Source: Bacillus sp. EB106-08-02-XG196
GTDB lineage: Bacteria > Bacillota > Bacilli > Bacillales > Cytobacillaceae
DNA length: 64,000 nucleotides
Assembly: GCF_013396335.1 (NCBI RefSeq)
Contig: NZ_JABWSY010000009.1
Location: forward strand, 215,234-279,233
Direction of reading: 5' to 3'
Below the pieces are notes generated by a model. That model was not told where the DNA came from. It worked only from the letters and a program-made list of their open reading frames with translations, and did no database searches. The stretch's first letter is position 1, and every line of letters starts with the position of its first letter. The translations under genes and the position numbers were made by a program. Shown one piece after another: positions 51,984-61,800 of the stretch.

Positions 51984-52883
51984 TTAATAATTCACCCATT
52001 TTTTCTGCCCTCTAAATTGAATGATAGATATAACAAGAATGAGCAGGAATAATACATAAGCCATCGCTGAAGCATATCCATACTCAAATTGCTTGAATGC
52101 CGTATTATAAATGTCGTATACAAGTACATGAGTGGATCGGCCAGGTCCTCCGCCGGTCAGGACATAAATTAAATCAAACACTTTAAACGAGTTTATGACA
52201 CCAATAATGGTAGTAAAGAATAGAACTGGGGATAACATTGGCACCGTGATATTGAAAAATTTCGAAATCGGTCCCGCCCCGTCCAATTCAGCTGCTTCGT
52301 AAAGGTAATCTGGTATACTCTGGAGCCCTGCTAAAAATAAAACCATATAATAGCCGACTGAATGCCAAATATAAACGATAGAAACAGAGATTAAAGCCCA
52401 GGTTGGTGAGGATAGCCAGCCAGGCGGCTGATCAATCCCTAAGTTCATTAATACCCCATTAATGGGTCCCATCGTAGGATTAAAAATGAGCTGCCATACA
52501 GCTGCAACAGCAATCGTAGCTGTAACATAAGGAAGGAAAACAGCTGTCCGGAAAACCTTAACAAAGCGGATTCCCTGATTTAGGGCCACCGCGATTAACA
52601 TGGAAAGAAATAAGGTGATAGGAACAGAGATGACCATGAAAAGGATACTATTAAAAAAGGAAATTTTAAAATTCTCATCATTCAGTAGTTGTTTATAGTT
52701 GTCTAACCCAATAAACTCTACGACTCCGAAACCGTTCCATGAGGTAAAACTCATAAAAAAAGAAGCAATTACAGGAATTAGAATAAATATTAGGAAGCCA
52801 ATGATATTGGGAAGAAGAAAGGTATATGCGATGATTCGATTTCGCCTAATGGTTTTTGACCTTACCTTTTTAGTAGGGTTCAT
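51984..52883 (-). CDS. Carbohydrate ABC transporter permease, MalF type
   Basis: A 299-residue permease with six hydrophobic segments and the EAA loop LYEAAELDGAGPISKFFNITVPMLSP near residues 190-215. The N-terminus is basic (MNPTKKVRSKTIRRNR), followed by the first helix. An AAAGGATG ribosome site precedes ATG. It lies between the substrate-binding lipoprotein and the MalG-type partner, in the usual carbohydrate uptake family 1 order. A hairpin before it probably lowers its expression relative to the binding protein. Confidence 0.92.
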   Translation of the reverse strand: MNPTKKVRSKTIRRNRIIAYTFLLPNIIGFLIFILIPVIASFFMSFTSWNGFGVVEFIGLDNYKQLLNDENFKISFFNSILFMVISVPITLFLSMLIAVALNQGIRFVKVFRTAVFLPYVTATIAVAAVWQLIFNPTMGPINGVLMNLGIDQPPGWLSSPTWALISVSIVYIWHSVGYYMVLFLAGLQSIPDYLYEAAELDGAGPISKFFNITVPMLSPVLFFTTIIGVINSFKVFDLIYVLTGGGPGRSTHVLVYDIYNTAFKQFEYGYASAMAYVLFLLILVISIIQFRGQKKWVNY

Positions 52884-52926
52884 GAGGGTTCATCCTTTCT
52901 TTATAGCTATTCGAAAACAGTACTTT

Positions 52927-52980
52927 TTAAAAAAAGTGGTACTGCTGTTTGGATAATCCAGCGCAGTACCTCACTTTTCT
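52927..52980 (-). terminator. Intercistronic hairpin between binding protein and permeases
   Basis: Inner arms GGTACTGC / GCAGTACC and outer AAAGTG / CACTTT, followed on the minus strand by CTTTTTTTAAAA. Such partial terminators raise the binding protein above the permeases in many ABC operons. Confidence 0.72.
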
Positions 52981-52983
52981 TTG

Positions 52984-54285
52984 TTACTTTTCTCCGTACT
53001 TACTAGCCCATTCACTTTTGACACGCTTGGTTATTTCTTTAATGGTGTCATCCACGGATTTCTGACCAAGCAAGGCAAGTTCTCCTTCTTGCTTAAAGAT
53101 TTGTTCAACGACAACGTTCTTAACTCCAGGCAGCATCGGATATTCTGGGTATTCTTTTGTCTCTAAGAAATAGTGAAGGTTTTCAGGTTTTTGTGAACCG
53201 TCCCCAAGATATGCAGCTTCTACATCCTTATCCATATATCCAGTTAAATAACCTTCAGAAGCTAGAAGCTCGGCTCCTTCTTTCCCTGACATATACTTAA
53301 GGAATTCAAATGCTTCATCTGCATGCTTTGTATTTTTGTTCATCATAATCGTAACAGGCAATGCAAGTGATGTATTCTTTGCTACACCTTCAGGATGTGG
53401 AATTGGAGCAACGTCCCAATCAAACTTAACTGTTCCTTCCTTTTCCCCTTGACGAAGCTGAGCAACATGCCAGTCTCCAATGATATTCATGGCAATATTA
53501 CCTTTTTGGAAAGCAGCATTATAGTGAGCACCAGTTGTTACCTGTTCAGACCACGGCATAATGGAACCGTCTTTTTCAAGATTCACTCTTACTTTTAATG
53601 CTTCTTTAAATGGTGTTAAATCTTTATCAATAATAGAAGAACCATTTTGAACTGCACTCATATACCAAGTTTGCGGCCATTGTTGTAAAAATGCACCGTA
53701 TACTTTACTTTCACCACTACCGCTTGTCATTTTTAAAGCTAATTCACGGAATTCATCCCACGTCATATCATCACTTGGATACTCGACACCTTTTTCATCG
53801 AAAAGTGTTTTGTTATAATAAAGCATCCAATTGGATTTACGATATGGAAGGCTCATCACTTTTCCTTCATATTTATATGTGTCATACATGGAACCATATC
53901 CTGATACATCCATACCACTGTCTTTAATGTGCTGATCTAGCGGTGCGACAATTCCAGTATCAACCATGTTGTCTAATTGACCAGTGAAAAGGTCATAACC
54001 TTCACCGCCTGCTAGCTGCATACGGATCTTTTCATAATATTGCTGCTGAGGGAAAGTTTCAAAGGTGATATCAATATTTGGATGATCCTTTTTAAAGTTT
54101 TCATAACCTTTCTTAAAAACTGCTTCATCTGCAGGAAAAACTGCCATTTTCAAACTGACTTCTTCATTCGAATCTTTTTTGTCTTCCGGTTTTGCATTTC
54201 CTTTTTCAGACCCTCCACTTGCACAGCCTGCTAAGATTCCAAGAAATAGAATCAGTATGGCTAGTAAACTAATTACTTTTTTCAT
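52984..54285 (-). CDS. Extracellular sugar-binding lipoprotein (family 1 solute-binding protein)
   Basis: A 433-residue lipoprotein. The lipobox is LAGC, with Cys21 anchored to the membrane after signal peptidase II cleavage. The mature protein has the two-lobed family 1 fold, with GYDLFTGQLDNMVDTGIVAPLD and AFLQQWPQTWYMSAVQNG among recognisable segments. It would bind extracellular oligosaccharides released by the lyases and pass them to the permeases. It is the first gene of the operon, divergent from the two-component system. Its promoter overlaps a cre-like box. Tryptophan-rich pocket suits sugars. Confidence 0.93.
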   Translation of the reverse strand: MKKVISLLAILILFLGILAGCASGGSEKGNAKPEDKKDSNEEVSLKMAVFPADEAVFKKGYENFKKDHPNIDITFETFPQQQYYEKIRMQLAGGEGYDLFTGQLDNMVDTGIVAPLDQHIKDSGMDVSGYGSMYDTYKYEGKVMSLPYRKSNWMLYYNKTLFDEKGVEYPSDDMTWDEFRELALKMTSGSGESKVYGAFLQQWPQTWYMSAVQNGSSIIDKDLTPFKEALKVRVNLEKDGSIMPWSEQVTTGAHYNAAFQKGNIAMNIIGDWHVAQLRQGEKEGTVKFDWDVAPIPHPEGVAKNTSLALPVTIMMNKNTKHADEAFEFLKYMSGKEGAELLASEGYLTGYMDKDVEAAYLGDGSQKPENLHYFLETKEYPEYPMLPGVKNVVVEQIFKQEGELALLGQKSVDDTIKEITKRVKSEWASKYGEK

Positions 54286-54307
54286 TCGTTGTTCCCCCTT
54301 ATTTTTT

Positions 54308-54344
54308 TTAATAGTTTGTTATATACTTAGTGTAAAGGTTTTCA
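54308..54344 (-). promoter_or_regulatory. Promoter with overlapping cre-like site for the binding-protein operon
   Basis: On the minus strand TTTACA (54331-54336) and TATTAA (54308-54313) have a 17-bp spacer. The sequence TGAAAACCTTTACA (54331-54344) matches the CcpA cre consensus TGWAANCGNTNWCA at 13 of 14 positions (C in place of the central G) and covers the -35 box. This would repress the operon when better sugars are present. Confidence 0.6.
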
Positions 54345-54400
54345 TTTTTTTAAATAAGTAGAAAATTTCTTTCCCCCTTTTCTAACCAGGAGTGACAAAC

Positions 54401-55909
54401 ATGATATTTCTCTGCCTTATTTTCATGGTATTTTTAATCTTTTTTATCTATAAAAACCTAAGCAGCAGGTCGGTTTTCTTTTTATGTGCGTTAACAATTG
54501 GATGGATTATGGCGTATATTTCTTTCACCCTCTATCTATCAAAATTTAATTACTATTATAGTATTGTGAATCAATTCATTGATTTTGGTCCTGGAACGTG
54601 GAGCCGTCTAGTATTAGGTAACTTTGATACTCATACGTTAATTAGACTCTTTCATTTAGGATTAATCCTTTTCTATTTTTCCTTTTTGTGTTTTTCGATT
54701 TCTTTTACCAGCAATTTTAAAATCAGAAAGAAATTGCGCTATCTTTATTTGGCACTGGGAATTGTAGGACTCCTTCAGTTTCTATTTTATGACCCAAGTA
54801 TAAACCTCTACCTTCAGGAATTATCATCAGGAACGGAGATACTCACCAGGCAATACCAGCAATACAGTAGAATAGGAGATATTGTTTTCCAGACAGTAAA
54901 TTATGCCTATCTCATTGTTAGTTTTGTCTTATTTATTGGCCATTACATTCGCTATTACAAACTAAGGTCCATTCGTGACCATACTCTTTACATGATGATT
55001 ACCTTACTGCCCATCACCTTTTTACAACTATTCATTTTTTATTGGGCGCCTTCCAACTTTGTCAAAATCACCTTCAGTAAAAGCTTTATTAATTATTCAC
55101 AGCCGCCAATTAATTTATTTTTAATGGAATATCGTTTTTTCCCGTTTCTTGCAATCGTTGCTATTGGCATCATGCTCTACAACATTTACAAATACAAATC
55201 AAATGAGGCACGCTACTCAAACATTAATATCATTACGAAGAAAAAGATTGATACGGCATCTTTAGGGATTCGAGCGTTTACTCATGCCATTAAGAACCAT
55301 CTGCTGGCGATTCGATCGGAGGCTGAGTATCTGCAAGAAAAATTCGCAAATGACGAAGAGGCTCTATATAGCCTTAAATTGATTACCGATTCGTGTGAAT
55401 ATTCGTTTCAAAGTATTAACCAAGCCAATGAGAAGCTGAAGCATATCACGTTGAACATCAAAGCCGTTCCTATCGAGCTGCCAATCGAAAGAGCGATTCA
55501 GCGTTTTCATTCAATGCTCTCGGATGTGGAGTTCCAAATTGAAAAACCAGAGTCAAGTATCTATGTGTACATGGATGAAGACCAAATCAATGAGGCGGTC
55601 TATAATATCCTTAAAAATTCAGTTGAAGCACTTGGAAGCAAAGACGGGATAATTTCGGTTATGTTAAACACTGTGGACCAATGGGGGACGATTACGATTA
55701 GAGATAACGGTCCTGGGATTGCCGCGGAAAATGTAGATGAAATCTACACCCCCTTTTTCTCAACGAAACCAAGCATCACCAATTGGGGAATTGGTTTATC
55801 ATTTTGTCATAAAGTCATTACAGCTCATGGAGGAAAAATTGAAGTGACAAGTGAATTAGGTAAGTTCACACAATTTGATATTCTATTGCCATTGGTAAAG
55901 AGGGGATAA
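54401..55909 (+). CDS. Membrane sensor histidine kinase
   Basis: A 502-residue sensor with about seven or eight hydrophobic segments (residues about 1-265) and no clear extracellular domain. The kinase core follows. The predicted phospho-acceptor is His295 in THAIKNHLLAIRSE, an atypical H-box with the KNHL signature. The ATP-binding part has the N-box NEAVYNILKNSVEA, G1 RDNGPGIA and G2 WGIGLSFCHKV. AGGAG eight bases before ATG 54401 sets the start; an upstream GTG is discarded. It is 37 bp upstream of a response regulator and divergent from the ABC transporter, the likely target. Confidence 0.9.
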   Translation: MIFLCLIFMVFLIFFIYKNLSSRSVFFLCALTIGWIMAYISFTLYLSKFNYYYSIVNQFIDFGPGTWSRLVLGNFDTHTLIRLFHLGLILFYFSFLCFSISFTSNFKIRKKLRYLYLALGIVGLLQFLFYDPSINLYLQELSSGTEILTRQYQQYSRIGDIVFQTVNYAYLIVSFVLFIGHYIRYYKLRSIRDHTLYMMITLLPITFLQLFIFYWAPSNFVKITFSKSFINYSQPPINLFLMEYRFFPFLAIVAIGIMLYNIYKYKSNEARYSNINIITKKKIDTASLGIRAFTHAIKNHLLAIRSEAEYLQEKFANDEEALYSLKLITDSCEYSFQSINQANEKLKHITLNIKAVPIELPIERAIQRFHSMLSDVEFQIEKPESSIYVYMDEDQINEAVYNILKNSVEALGSKDGIISVMLNTVDQWGTITIRDNGPGIAAENVDEIYTPFFSTKPSITNWGIGLSFCHKVITAHGGKIEVTSELGKFTQFDILLPLVKRG

Positions 55910-55946
55910 AGCATACCCCTTTTCCTAATTTTGGGGAGGTATTCAT

Positions 55947-56630
55947 TTGGAAAAGATACATATTTTAATAGCTGACGACATGGAGGCTCATCGAAGACGG
56001 CTGGAAAGAATCATAAGCAGTGTGGATAACCTCTCTTTAGCAGCCTCTGCCAAAAGCGGCTACGAGGCCGTTGCTTTTGCAGCGGTTAAAAAACCAGATA
56101 TTGTATTAATGGACATTGAAATGGAAAGTCAGATGGCAGGGATTAAGGCAGCTTCCGAAATACATAAGATTTTACCCGATACCAAGATTGTAATGTTGAC
56201 TGTTCATCAGGATAACAATATTGTATTTGCAGCCTTCCAAACAGGGATTGTTGATTACTTAATGAAATCGGCCCCAAAAGAAGAAATCATAGAAGCGATT
56301 TATTCCGCCACTAACAACCAGTCACCGATCAGGCCGATTATTGCGGAGAAAATCAGGCACGAATTCGCTCGAATAAAAAAATCAGAAGATCAATTAACCC
56401 ATTTTTTCAAAATCGTGGCAAATCTGACCCAATCTGAACTCGAGGTATTGAAGTTGCTTTGCAGCGGCTTAAAGCGTAAGGATATTGCAGAAATCCGTGC
56501 AGTTGAAGTGGAAACGATTAAAAAGCAAATTAGCAGCTTATTAAAAAAGTTCGATAAAAGTAACACAAAAGAAATCATTACGGAAGTCAATGAACTCAAA
56601 CTGTTTGAACTAATTAAGGAAATTTCTTAA
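55947..56630 (+). CDS. Response regulator, NarL/LuxR type (TTG start)
   Basis: A 227-residue regulator. The receiver domain (1-125) has the acidic pocket DD (10-11), phospho-acceptor Asp56 (VLMDIEM), the Thr in MLTVHQ near 88 and Lys in LMKSAP near 107. The C-terminal helix-turn-helix (about 160-215) reads LTQSELEVLKLLCSGLKRKDIA and VEVETIKKQISSLLKKF, a LuxR variant. The TTG start follows a GGGGAGG ribosome site. It forms an operon with the kinase and most likely activates the lyase-transporter genes. No recognition site was found. Confidence 0.9.
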   Translation: MEKIHILIADDMEAHRRRLERIISSVDNLSLAASAKSGYEAVAFAAVKKPDIVLMDIEMESQMAGIKAASEIHKILPDTKIVMLTVHQDNNIVFAAFQTGIVDYLMKSAPKEEIIEAIYSATNNQSPIRPIIAEKIRHEFARIKKSEDQLTHFFKIVANLTQSELEVLKLLCSGLKRKDIAEIRAVEVETIKKQISSLLKKFDKSNTKEIITEVNELKLFELIKEIS

Positions 56631-56639
56631 TAAAAGGGA

Positions 56640-56888
56640 TGGTACATTGCGTGCAAATACCGGCCACAAACGTACCTTTTCCCTAGATCCGATAAAGAAG
56701 TCCCTCTTGGACTAACCCCTCAATGGCTTTTTTTGCGGTATTCCAGCTCACACTGTACTCATTCATTAATTGATTCCCAGAAGGTATTTGATCTCTTTGC
56801 CTCCATACCCCATGTCGTTAGAATCCTTTAATATTTCCTTAAGTTGATGATAGAGCGGTATTAAACTATCATTTTGCAATGGTTTCAT
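56640..56888 (-). pseudogene. Degraded GntR-family regulator (frameshift plus stop)
   Basis: The minus-strand sequence starts like a GntR DNA-binding domain, MKPLQNDSLIPLYHQLKEIL, after an AGGAAGGT ribosome site. After KDSN the reading frame shifts. The rest continues in another frame as GVWRQRDQIPSGNQLMNEYS, then the helix-turn-helix VSWNTAKKAIEGLVQEGLLY. It then reaches a TAG codon where GntR proteins have Gln (RIxGKGTFV). No effector-binding domain is left. The wing motif GKGTFVAG survives. The uninterrupted piece is only 41 codons. It sits next to the island and may be the lost regulator of it. No other gene is seen in 56631-57012. Confidence 0.8.
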
Positions 56889-56982
56889 TAATATCTACCT
56901 TCCTCTAATAAGTGAAATTAGTATATTATACTTGGATCCATCAACCCAGCAATCCTACAAGTAATTTTTAATGTATAGAAAA

Positions 56983-57006
56983 AGGCTGCCCTTTAAAGGA
57001 CAGCCT
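56983..57006 (-). terminator. Terminator after ypcP
   Basis: Stem AGGCTG-C-CCTTT / AAAGG-A-CAGCCT with one mismatch, followed on the minus strand by TTTTTCT. Confidence 0.8.
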
Positions 57007-57012
57007 AAAATT

Positions 57013-57906
57013 TCACGATATAAAGGAAGCTTCAAGCGGAAGCAGACGGTGCAAGCCACGAAGCTCTAATTCATTTAATTTGTCCAAAGCTTTGTCTTTT
57101 TCAATTTTTAGACCAGCTTGTTGTAAATCACAGCTGACTGGGACATCACATTTAATTTCCGCAAGTATTCGTGATAAGTGAAGCATTTCTAAATCCTGCT
57201 CAATTTTCGTTTTGTGAGACTTAGAAAGACGGTCAAGGTTCGAAATAATCCCTTCAACATGCTCAAATTCCTTTAGGAGCTTCAAAGCCGTTTTCTCACC
57301 AATCCCCTTTACTCCAGGATAATTATCGCTAGGGTCTCCCATAAGTGCCTTTAAATCGATCATTTGCCGCGGTTTAATACCTTTTTCTTCAAAAAAGGTA
57401 TCAGGAGTATGGACAAGATAATTCCCATAGCCTTTTTTTAATAAAATAACCGAGATACTCTCATCAAGAAGCTGAAGAATATCCTGATCCCCTGTTAGGA
57501 TCGAAACATGCGCCTGTTCCTTAGCTTGATACGCAATTGTTCCAATGCAGTCATCTGCCTCATAGCCCGCTAAACCAATATTAGGGATGTCAAAAGCGGC
57601 CACTACATCTTTAACTAAATCAAATTGAGGGATTAATTCGACAGGTGCTTCACCGCGATTCCCTTTATAGGCATCGAATAACTCTGACCTGAACGTTTTA
57701 CTACCCATATCCCAGCAAACGGCCACATGGGATGGATTAAAGGAAGATACTGCAGTAAATAAATGTTTAATGAATCCGTGAATTCCATTCGTCGGAATTC
57801 CTTTTGAATTTATCATAAACTGGCCTGAAACAGCCGTAGCATAAAAAGCACGAAATAATAAAGCCATACCATCAACGAGCATAAGTGAAGGTTTTTGATT
57901 TTCCAA
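57013..57906 (-). CDS. ypcP: 5'-3' exonuclease YpcP
   Basis: A 297-residue nuclease related to the N-terminal 5'-3' exonuclease/flap domain of DNA polymerase I. Metal-binding acidic motifs are LMLVDGMALLFRAFYA (Asp near residue 12), AGYEADDCIGTIA (near 119), SILTGDQDILQLL (near 138) and GDPSDNYPGVKGIGEKTA (near 190, helix-hairpin-helix). It removes RNA or flaps during replication or repair. It is separate from polA, as in B. subtilis ypcP. It follows the sspL neighbourhood in that order, with the glycosaminoglycan island in between. Confidence 0.93.
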   Translation of the reverse strand: MENQKPSLMLVDGMALLFRAFYATAVSGQFMINSKGIPTNGIHGFIKHLFTAVSSFNPSHVAVCWDMGSKTFRSELFDAYKGNRGEAPVELIPQFDLVKDVVAAFDIPNIGLAGYEADDCIGTIAYQAKEQAHVSILTGDQDILQLLDESISVILLKKGYGNYLVHTPDTFFEEKGIKPRQMIDLKALMGDPSDNYPGVKGIGEKTALKLLKEFEHVEGIISNLDRLSKSHKTKIEQDLEMLHLSRILAEIKCDVPVSCDLQQAGLKIEKDKALDKLNELELRGLHRLLPLEASFIS

Positions 57907-57962
57907 TATATTGACCTCCGATCATTTAAAAACAACACGGTTTTGATTATAACATAAAAAAC

Positions 57963-58790
57963 TTACTCTATCTCGTTTTCTTGATAGGAAATCCAATCGC
58001 TAAAACTTCCCAAGTAAAGTTTTACCTTTTCAAACCCTGCTGCTTTTAATGCCAGATAATTGGGTGCCGCTGTAACACCTGAACCACAATAAACAATGAT
58101 TTCGTTTTCAGGATTAATGTCGGAGAACCGTTGTTTTTGGACTTCGGCTTGCTTATAATAACCGGCAGTTAATCCATCGAACCATGGTTTATTAATTGCC
58201 CCGGGAATCCGCCCAGCTTTTTTATCTATCGGTTCCTCTAACCCTAAATATCTTCTTTCTTCCCTTGAATCAATAAGGATTGTATTGGAATCTGGTCCAC
58301 CTGACACTGCCCTTACTTCCTCCATACCTGCGAGCAGGTCATGCTTAATATTTGGCTTATAGGCAGCTTTTTTAAAGGTAGGCACCTCTGATGTAACCGG
58401 GTAATTTCCTACCTTCCAGCCTTTTAAGCCTCCATCCAGTACATACACTTTTTCATGTCCAAGGTATTGCAGCAGCCACCAAAACCTTGCTGCAAAAGCT
58501 CCTTCTCCTTGATCATAAGCAATCACCGTTTTATTTTCATCAATACCAGCATGTTCAAGTTTTTCGATAAGCTCGTGTAAATTAGGCAATGGGTGTCGGC
58601 CGCCATGTTCACCAATTTCACCCGATAAATCTTTCTCAAGATCAAAATAGCTGGCTCCAGGAATATGATTTTTATCATATTCCTGTCTGCCTTTTGTAGG
58701 GTCTGCTAACGAAAAAGAGCAATCCACAATACGGACATGTGGATCATTTACATTTTTAAACAGCCATTCTTTATCGATAATATAATTCAT
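57963..58790 (-). CDS. Sulfurtransferase (thiosulfate/mercaptopyruvate type)
   Basis: A 275-residue protein with two rhodanese domains. The C-terminal active-site loop is CGSGVTAA near residue 236; the CGSGVT form is more typical of 3-mercaptopyruvate sulfurtransferases than the CRxGxT of thiosulfate enzymes. The N-terminal inactive domain has IPGASYFDLEKDLSGE and YDQGEGAFAARFWWLL. It moves a sulfur atom to cyanide or thiols as a persulfide on the Cys. It has a GGGGATC ribosome site and is 17 bp after dynA, so probably co-transcribed. Confidence 0.92.
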   Translation of the reverse strand: MNYIIDKEWLFKNVNDPHVRIVDCSFSLADPTKGRQEYDKNHIPGASYFDLEKDLSGEIGEHGGRHPLPNLHELIEKLEHAGIDENKTVIAYDQGEGAFAARFWWLLQYLGHEKVYVLDGGLKGWKVGNYPVTSEVPTFKKAAYKPNIKHDLLAGMEEVRAVSGGPDSNTILIDSREERRYLGLEEPIDKKAGRIPGAINKPWFDGLTAGYYKQAEVQKQRFSDINPENEIIVYCGSGVTAAPNYLALKAAGFEKVKLYLGSFSDWISYQENEIE

Positions 58791-58807
58791 AGAGATCCCC
58801 CAGTAAG

Positions 58808-61800
58808 TTAGTACTTAGACTCTTCCAGCTTTTGATAAACTTCTTGTAATTTCTCGATAGAGATTCCCCCATCTAATGCAGTAAAAAGACTCAAATAATA
58901 ATCGTCTGCCTGTTCTTCAATTTGGGTTATTAATTCTTCGAATTGTCCAATCAAAATTTGTGAGTAAAAGTTAGCTAATTTTTCACCTTCAGACTTCAGA
59001 TAATCATCTGCAGGGCCATTTAAAACATGATTTAGCTCATCACTCATAAGCTTCTTTTCATTTTTTTCGAAAAAGGACTTTGGATTTTTAAAATAAGACA
59101 GAGCTTTCGTAAACAGCTGTTTATTTAACTGACTAAAAGCTAAAGGAAACTCTATCTCCCCTTCATACTTCATCTCAAAAGGCGCAAATGATAAGTCCTT
59201 ATTGATTTCCTTCATACCGCGAGTTAGCGCTGTATGATAGTCGAATAACACTTTTCGTGCAAAAGAGTCCAGTCTGACTGTAGTTGCTCGCAGCTCCTGA
59301 GCGAAATCAAAGCCAAGGCTTTCTAACAATTCATCCAAAGCAGATTGTAATGCCTTCTTTAAATTTCTTCCGTCATCTCTTAAGGATGCAGGATTAAATG
59401 CCTCTTTAAAAAAGTCACCAAAGCGAAGGAATACCCTTTGCTTAATATAGTAAAGGAGTTCTTCACCTTCTAGTGTCATACGTTTTTGTAATCCTTCAGA
59501 ACTTTGTTTTTCTAGCAGCTCTTTAATCATGGCCTTTTGTTTTTCTATTTCAGTGCGTCTTTTGTCTTTTACGGATTGGTCTTCTTTAGAATTTTGAATT
59601 AGTTTACCAACCAACTCCTGAACACGACTTAATTCATTACCTGAAGAGGTGATGGCCATTTCAGTTAAATCATTAGAAATAAAATGGTAGAAATCCTCTT
59701 CGAAATTCCCCATTCCAGACTTTTCATCTGTGTTTGGTTCTACTTTTTCCTTTAAAGCCAACAAACTAGATAACGGATAAAGGTGTGGTTTCCTAATTCC
59801 ATATTTAATTAATTGTTCTGTTACATATTCCGCAACGGTTTCCTTCTCTTCCTCATTTTCAGCTAAGTCAATAGCATTAATAATAAAGAACATTTTATCT
59901 AGCTGGAAGGACTCTTTCACGCGTCCAAGCTGGATTAAAAACTCTCGATCCGCTTTTGAAAAGGCATGGTTATAATACGTAACAAACAAGATAGCATCTG
60001 AATTTTTAATATAATCAAATGCAACTCCCGTATGACGGGCATTAATTGAATCTGCTCCTGGGGTATCAACGAGCGTGATTCCTTTGCGAGTCAGTTCACA
60101 ATCATAGTAAAGCTCAATCCACTCCACAAAGCACGACTTTTCTTCCAAAGCAACGAAATCTGCAAATTCGTTTAAGTCCGTTTCCAAGACACTTCCAAGC
60201 TGCTTTCCGTGTAAGAGGAAGCCTTTTTTAAATGCTTGTAAAAATGCATAGTGTGTCTTTTCCGCTACACCTTCCTGCCCTTTTTCAAGCATAACCTTAT
60301 CAATTTCACTCGACGCAGCTTCTAACTCAGGGCTTTGCAGGTCAAATAATTTCAAGGAGCGATTAACATCCTCAAGCATCGCGTTGCCCTCTTTAAATTT
60401 CACAAGCACCGTGCCATGCTGATATTGCTCGGTTACAGGCTTGATTTTATTAATAGCTGCAGTTGTCGGATTAGGAGATACTGGCAGCACCTTTTCCCCC
60501 ATAAGTGCATTAGCAAAGGAAGATTTCCCCGCACTAAAGGCACCAAATAATGCAACAGTAAACCCTTTGTTAGCCAAACGATCTGCTTTTTCTTCCAGTT
60601 CCTTTGCAAGCTTTTTAAAGCCTGGCAGGTTGTCAATTAACTTAGCAGATTGATCTAACCGAGCAACCATGCTTTGTAAATGACTTCTTGCTTTTTCTGT
60701 TTCGTTTTTCTTGGCAAGGTTTGTTTTTACTTTTGCTACCGGCAATTTCTTTTGTTGTGTTTCTGTCTCCGGTATGGTTTGACCATATACAACATCAGCT
60801 TCTTCTTCCTCTTGCTGGAATAGCAAATACTCATCGTTTAGATCTTCGTATGCTTCATTAAGCAGCTTATCAACTTTTGCCTCTTTTGCTGCAGTATCTT
60901 TTTCAAAATTTTCTTTTTCTGTTAGTGCACCTACATATTGTTCAATATTCTTGAATTCTTCTTGATACATTTGTGTTAACTTTTTTGTTTTTGCTGCTAG
61001 TTCAGGCATGAGTGCCTGTTTAAAATCTAAAATACCTTCTCTTGCTATCTTTTTGATTCCATTCGCCAAGTCCTCTGTGTAGTGAAGCACATATTCACCG
61101 GATAAACGGGCTCCTTGCTTAACCGTTTGTACGATTAATTCAATCGGAACATTGATTGAAAAAGATTGCGCCTTATTTTGTAGAACCTGGTCATCTAGAC
61201 TGTTGTTCTTGAGGATGGCGATCAAATATTCACGCAAATGCCATTCAATCTGTGATTTCGTTTTCTCTAGCAGGTCCTGGTAAAGTCTATCAAGACGAGC
61301 ATTCTTTTCTTCTAGCGTTTTTTGTTTTGAAAAAAGAAAACCTACCTTAAACTCCGGCTGTGCTGCTTCAAGATAAGCCTCCGCCAATTCTCTTGTTTGA
61401 AAGGGCATCAAATAAGCATTATTCAAGATTTTTGCTATCTCTTTATCCATTTCTTTTTCGGTTTCCTCAACCCCTTTTTCAAGAGTCTGAAGGTTTGTAC
61501 TAATGGATTGATAGGTTTGTGTTAGTTCCTGTTTTTCTTCCTCAGGAAGTTCATTTAACAAATCAAAAACTGGCTGAAGTTCTTCTACCCTTTTATTGCG
61601 ATCTTGGTCTAGATGGTCTACAGCAATTTTTTTCAAAGAATGAAAAATGGATTGCTGTAGAAGCTGATCCTTATTCTGCAATTTCTCGGCGATAAATGCT
61701 TTCAATTCATTAAATTCATTCAGTTTATGGTCTTGAAACTTTAAGGAAGTATAAAAGATTCGTGCCGGCTTAACTCCCCATGCACCAAACGAATCCTGGA

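Noticed and set aside
56630..56690. Terminator after the response regulator (GGTAC / GTACC)
   Set aside because: The arms are far apart and fall within the GntR remnant; no T-run on the plus strand.
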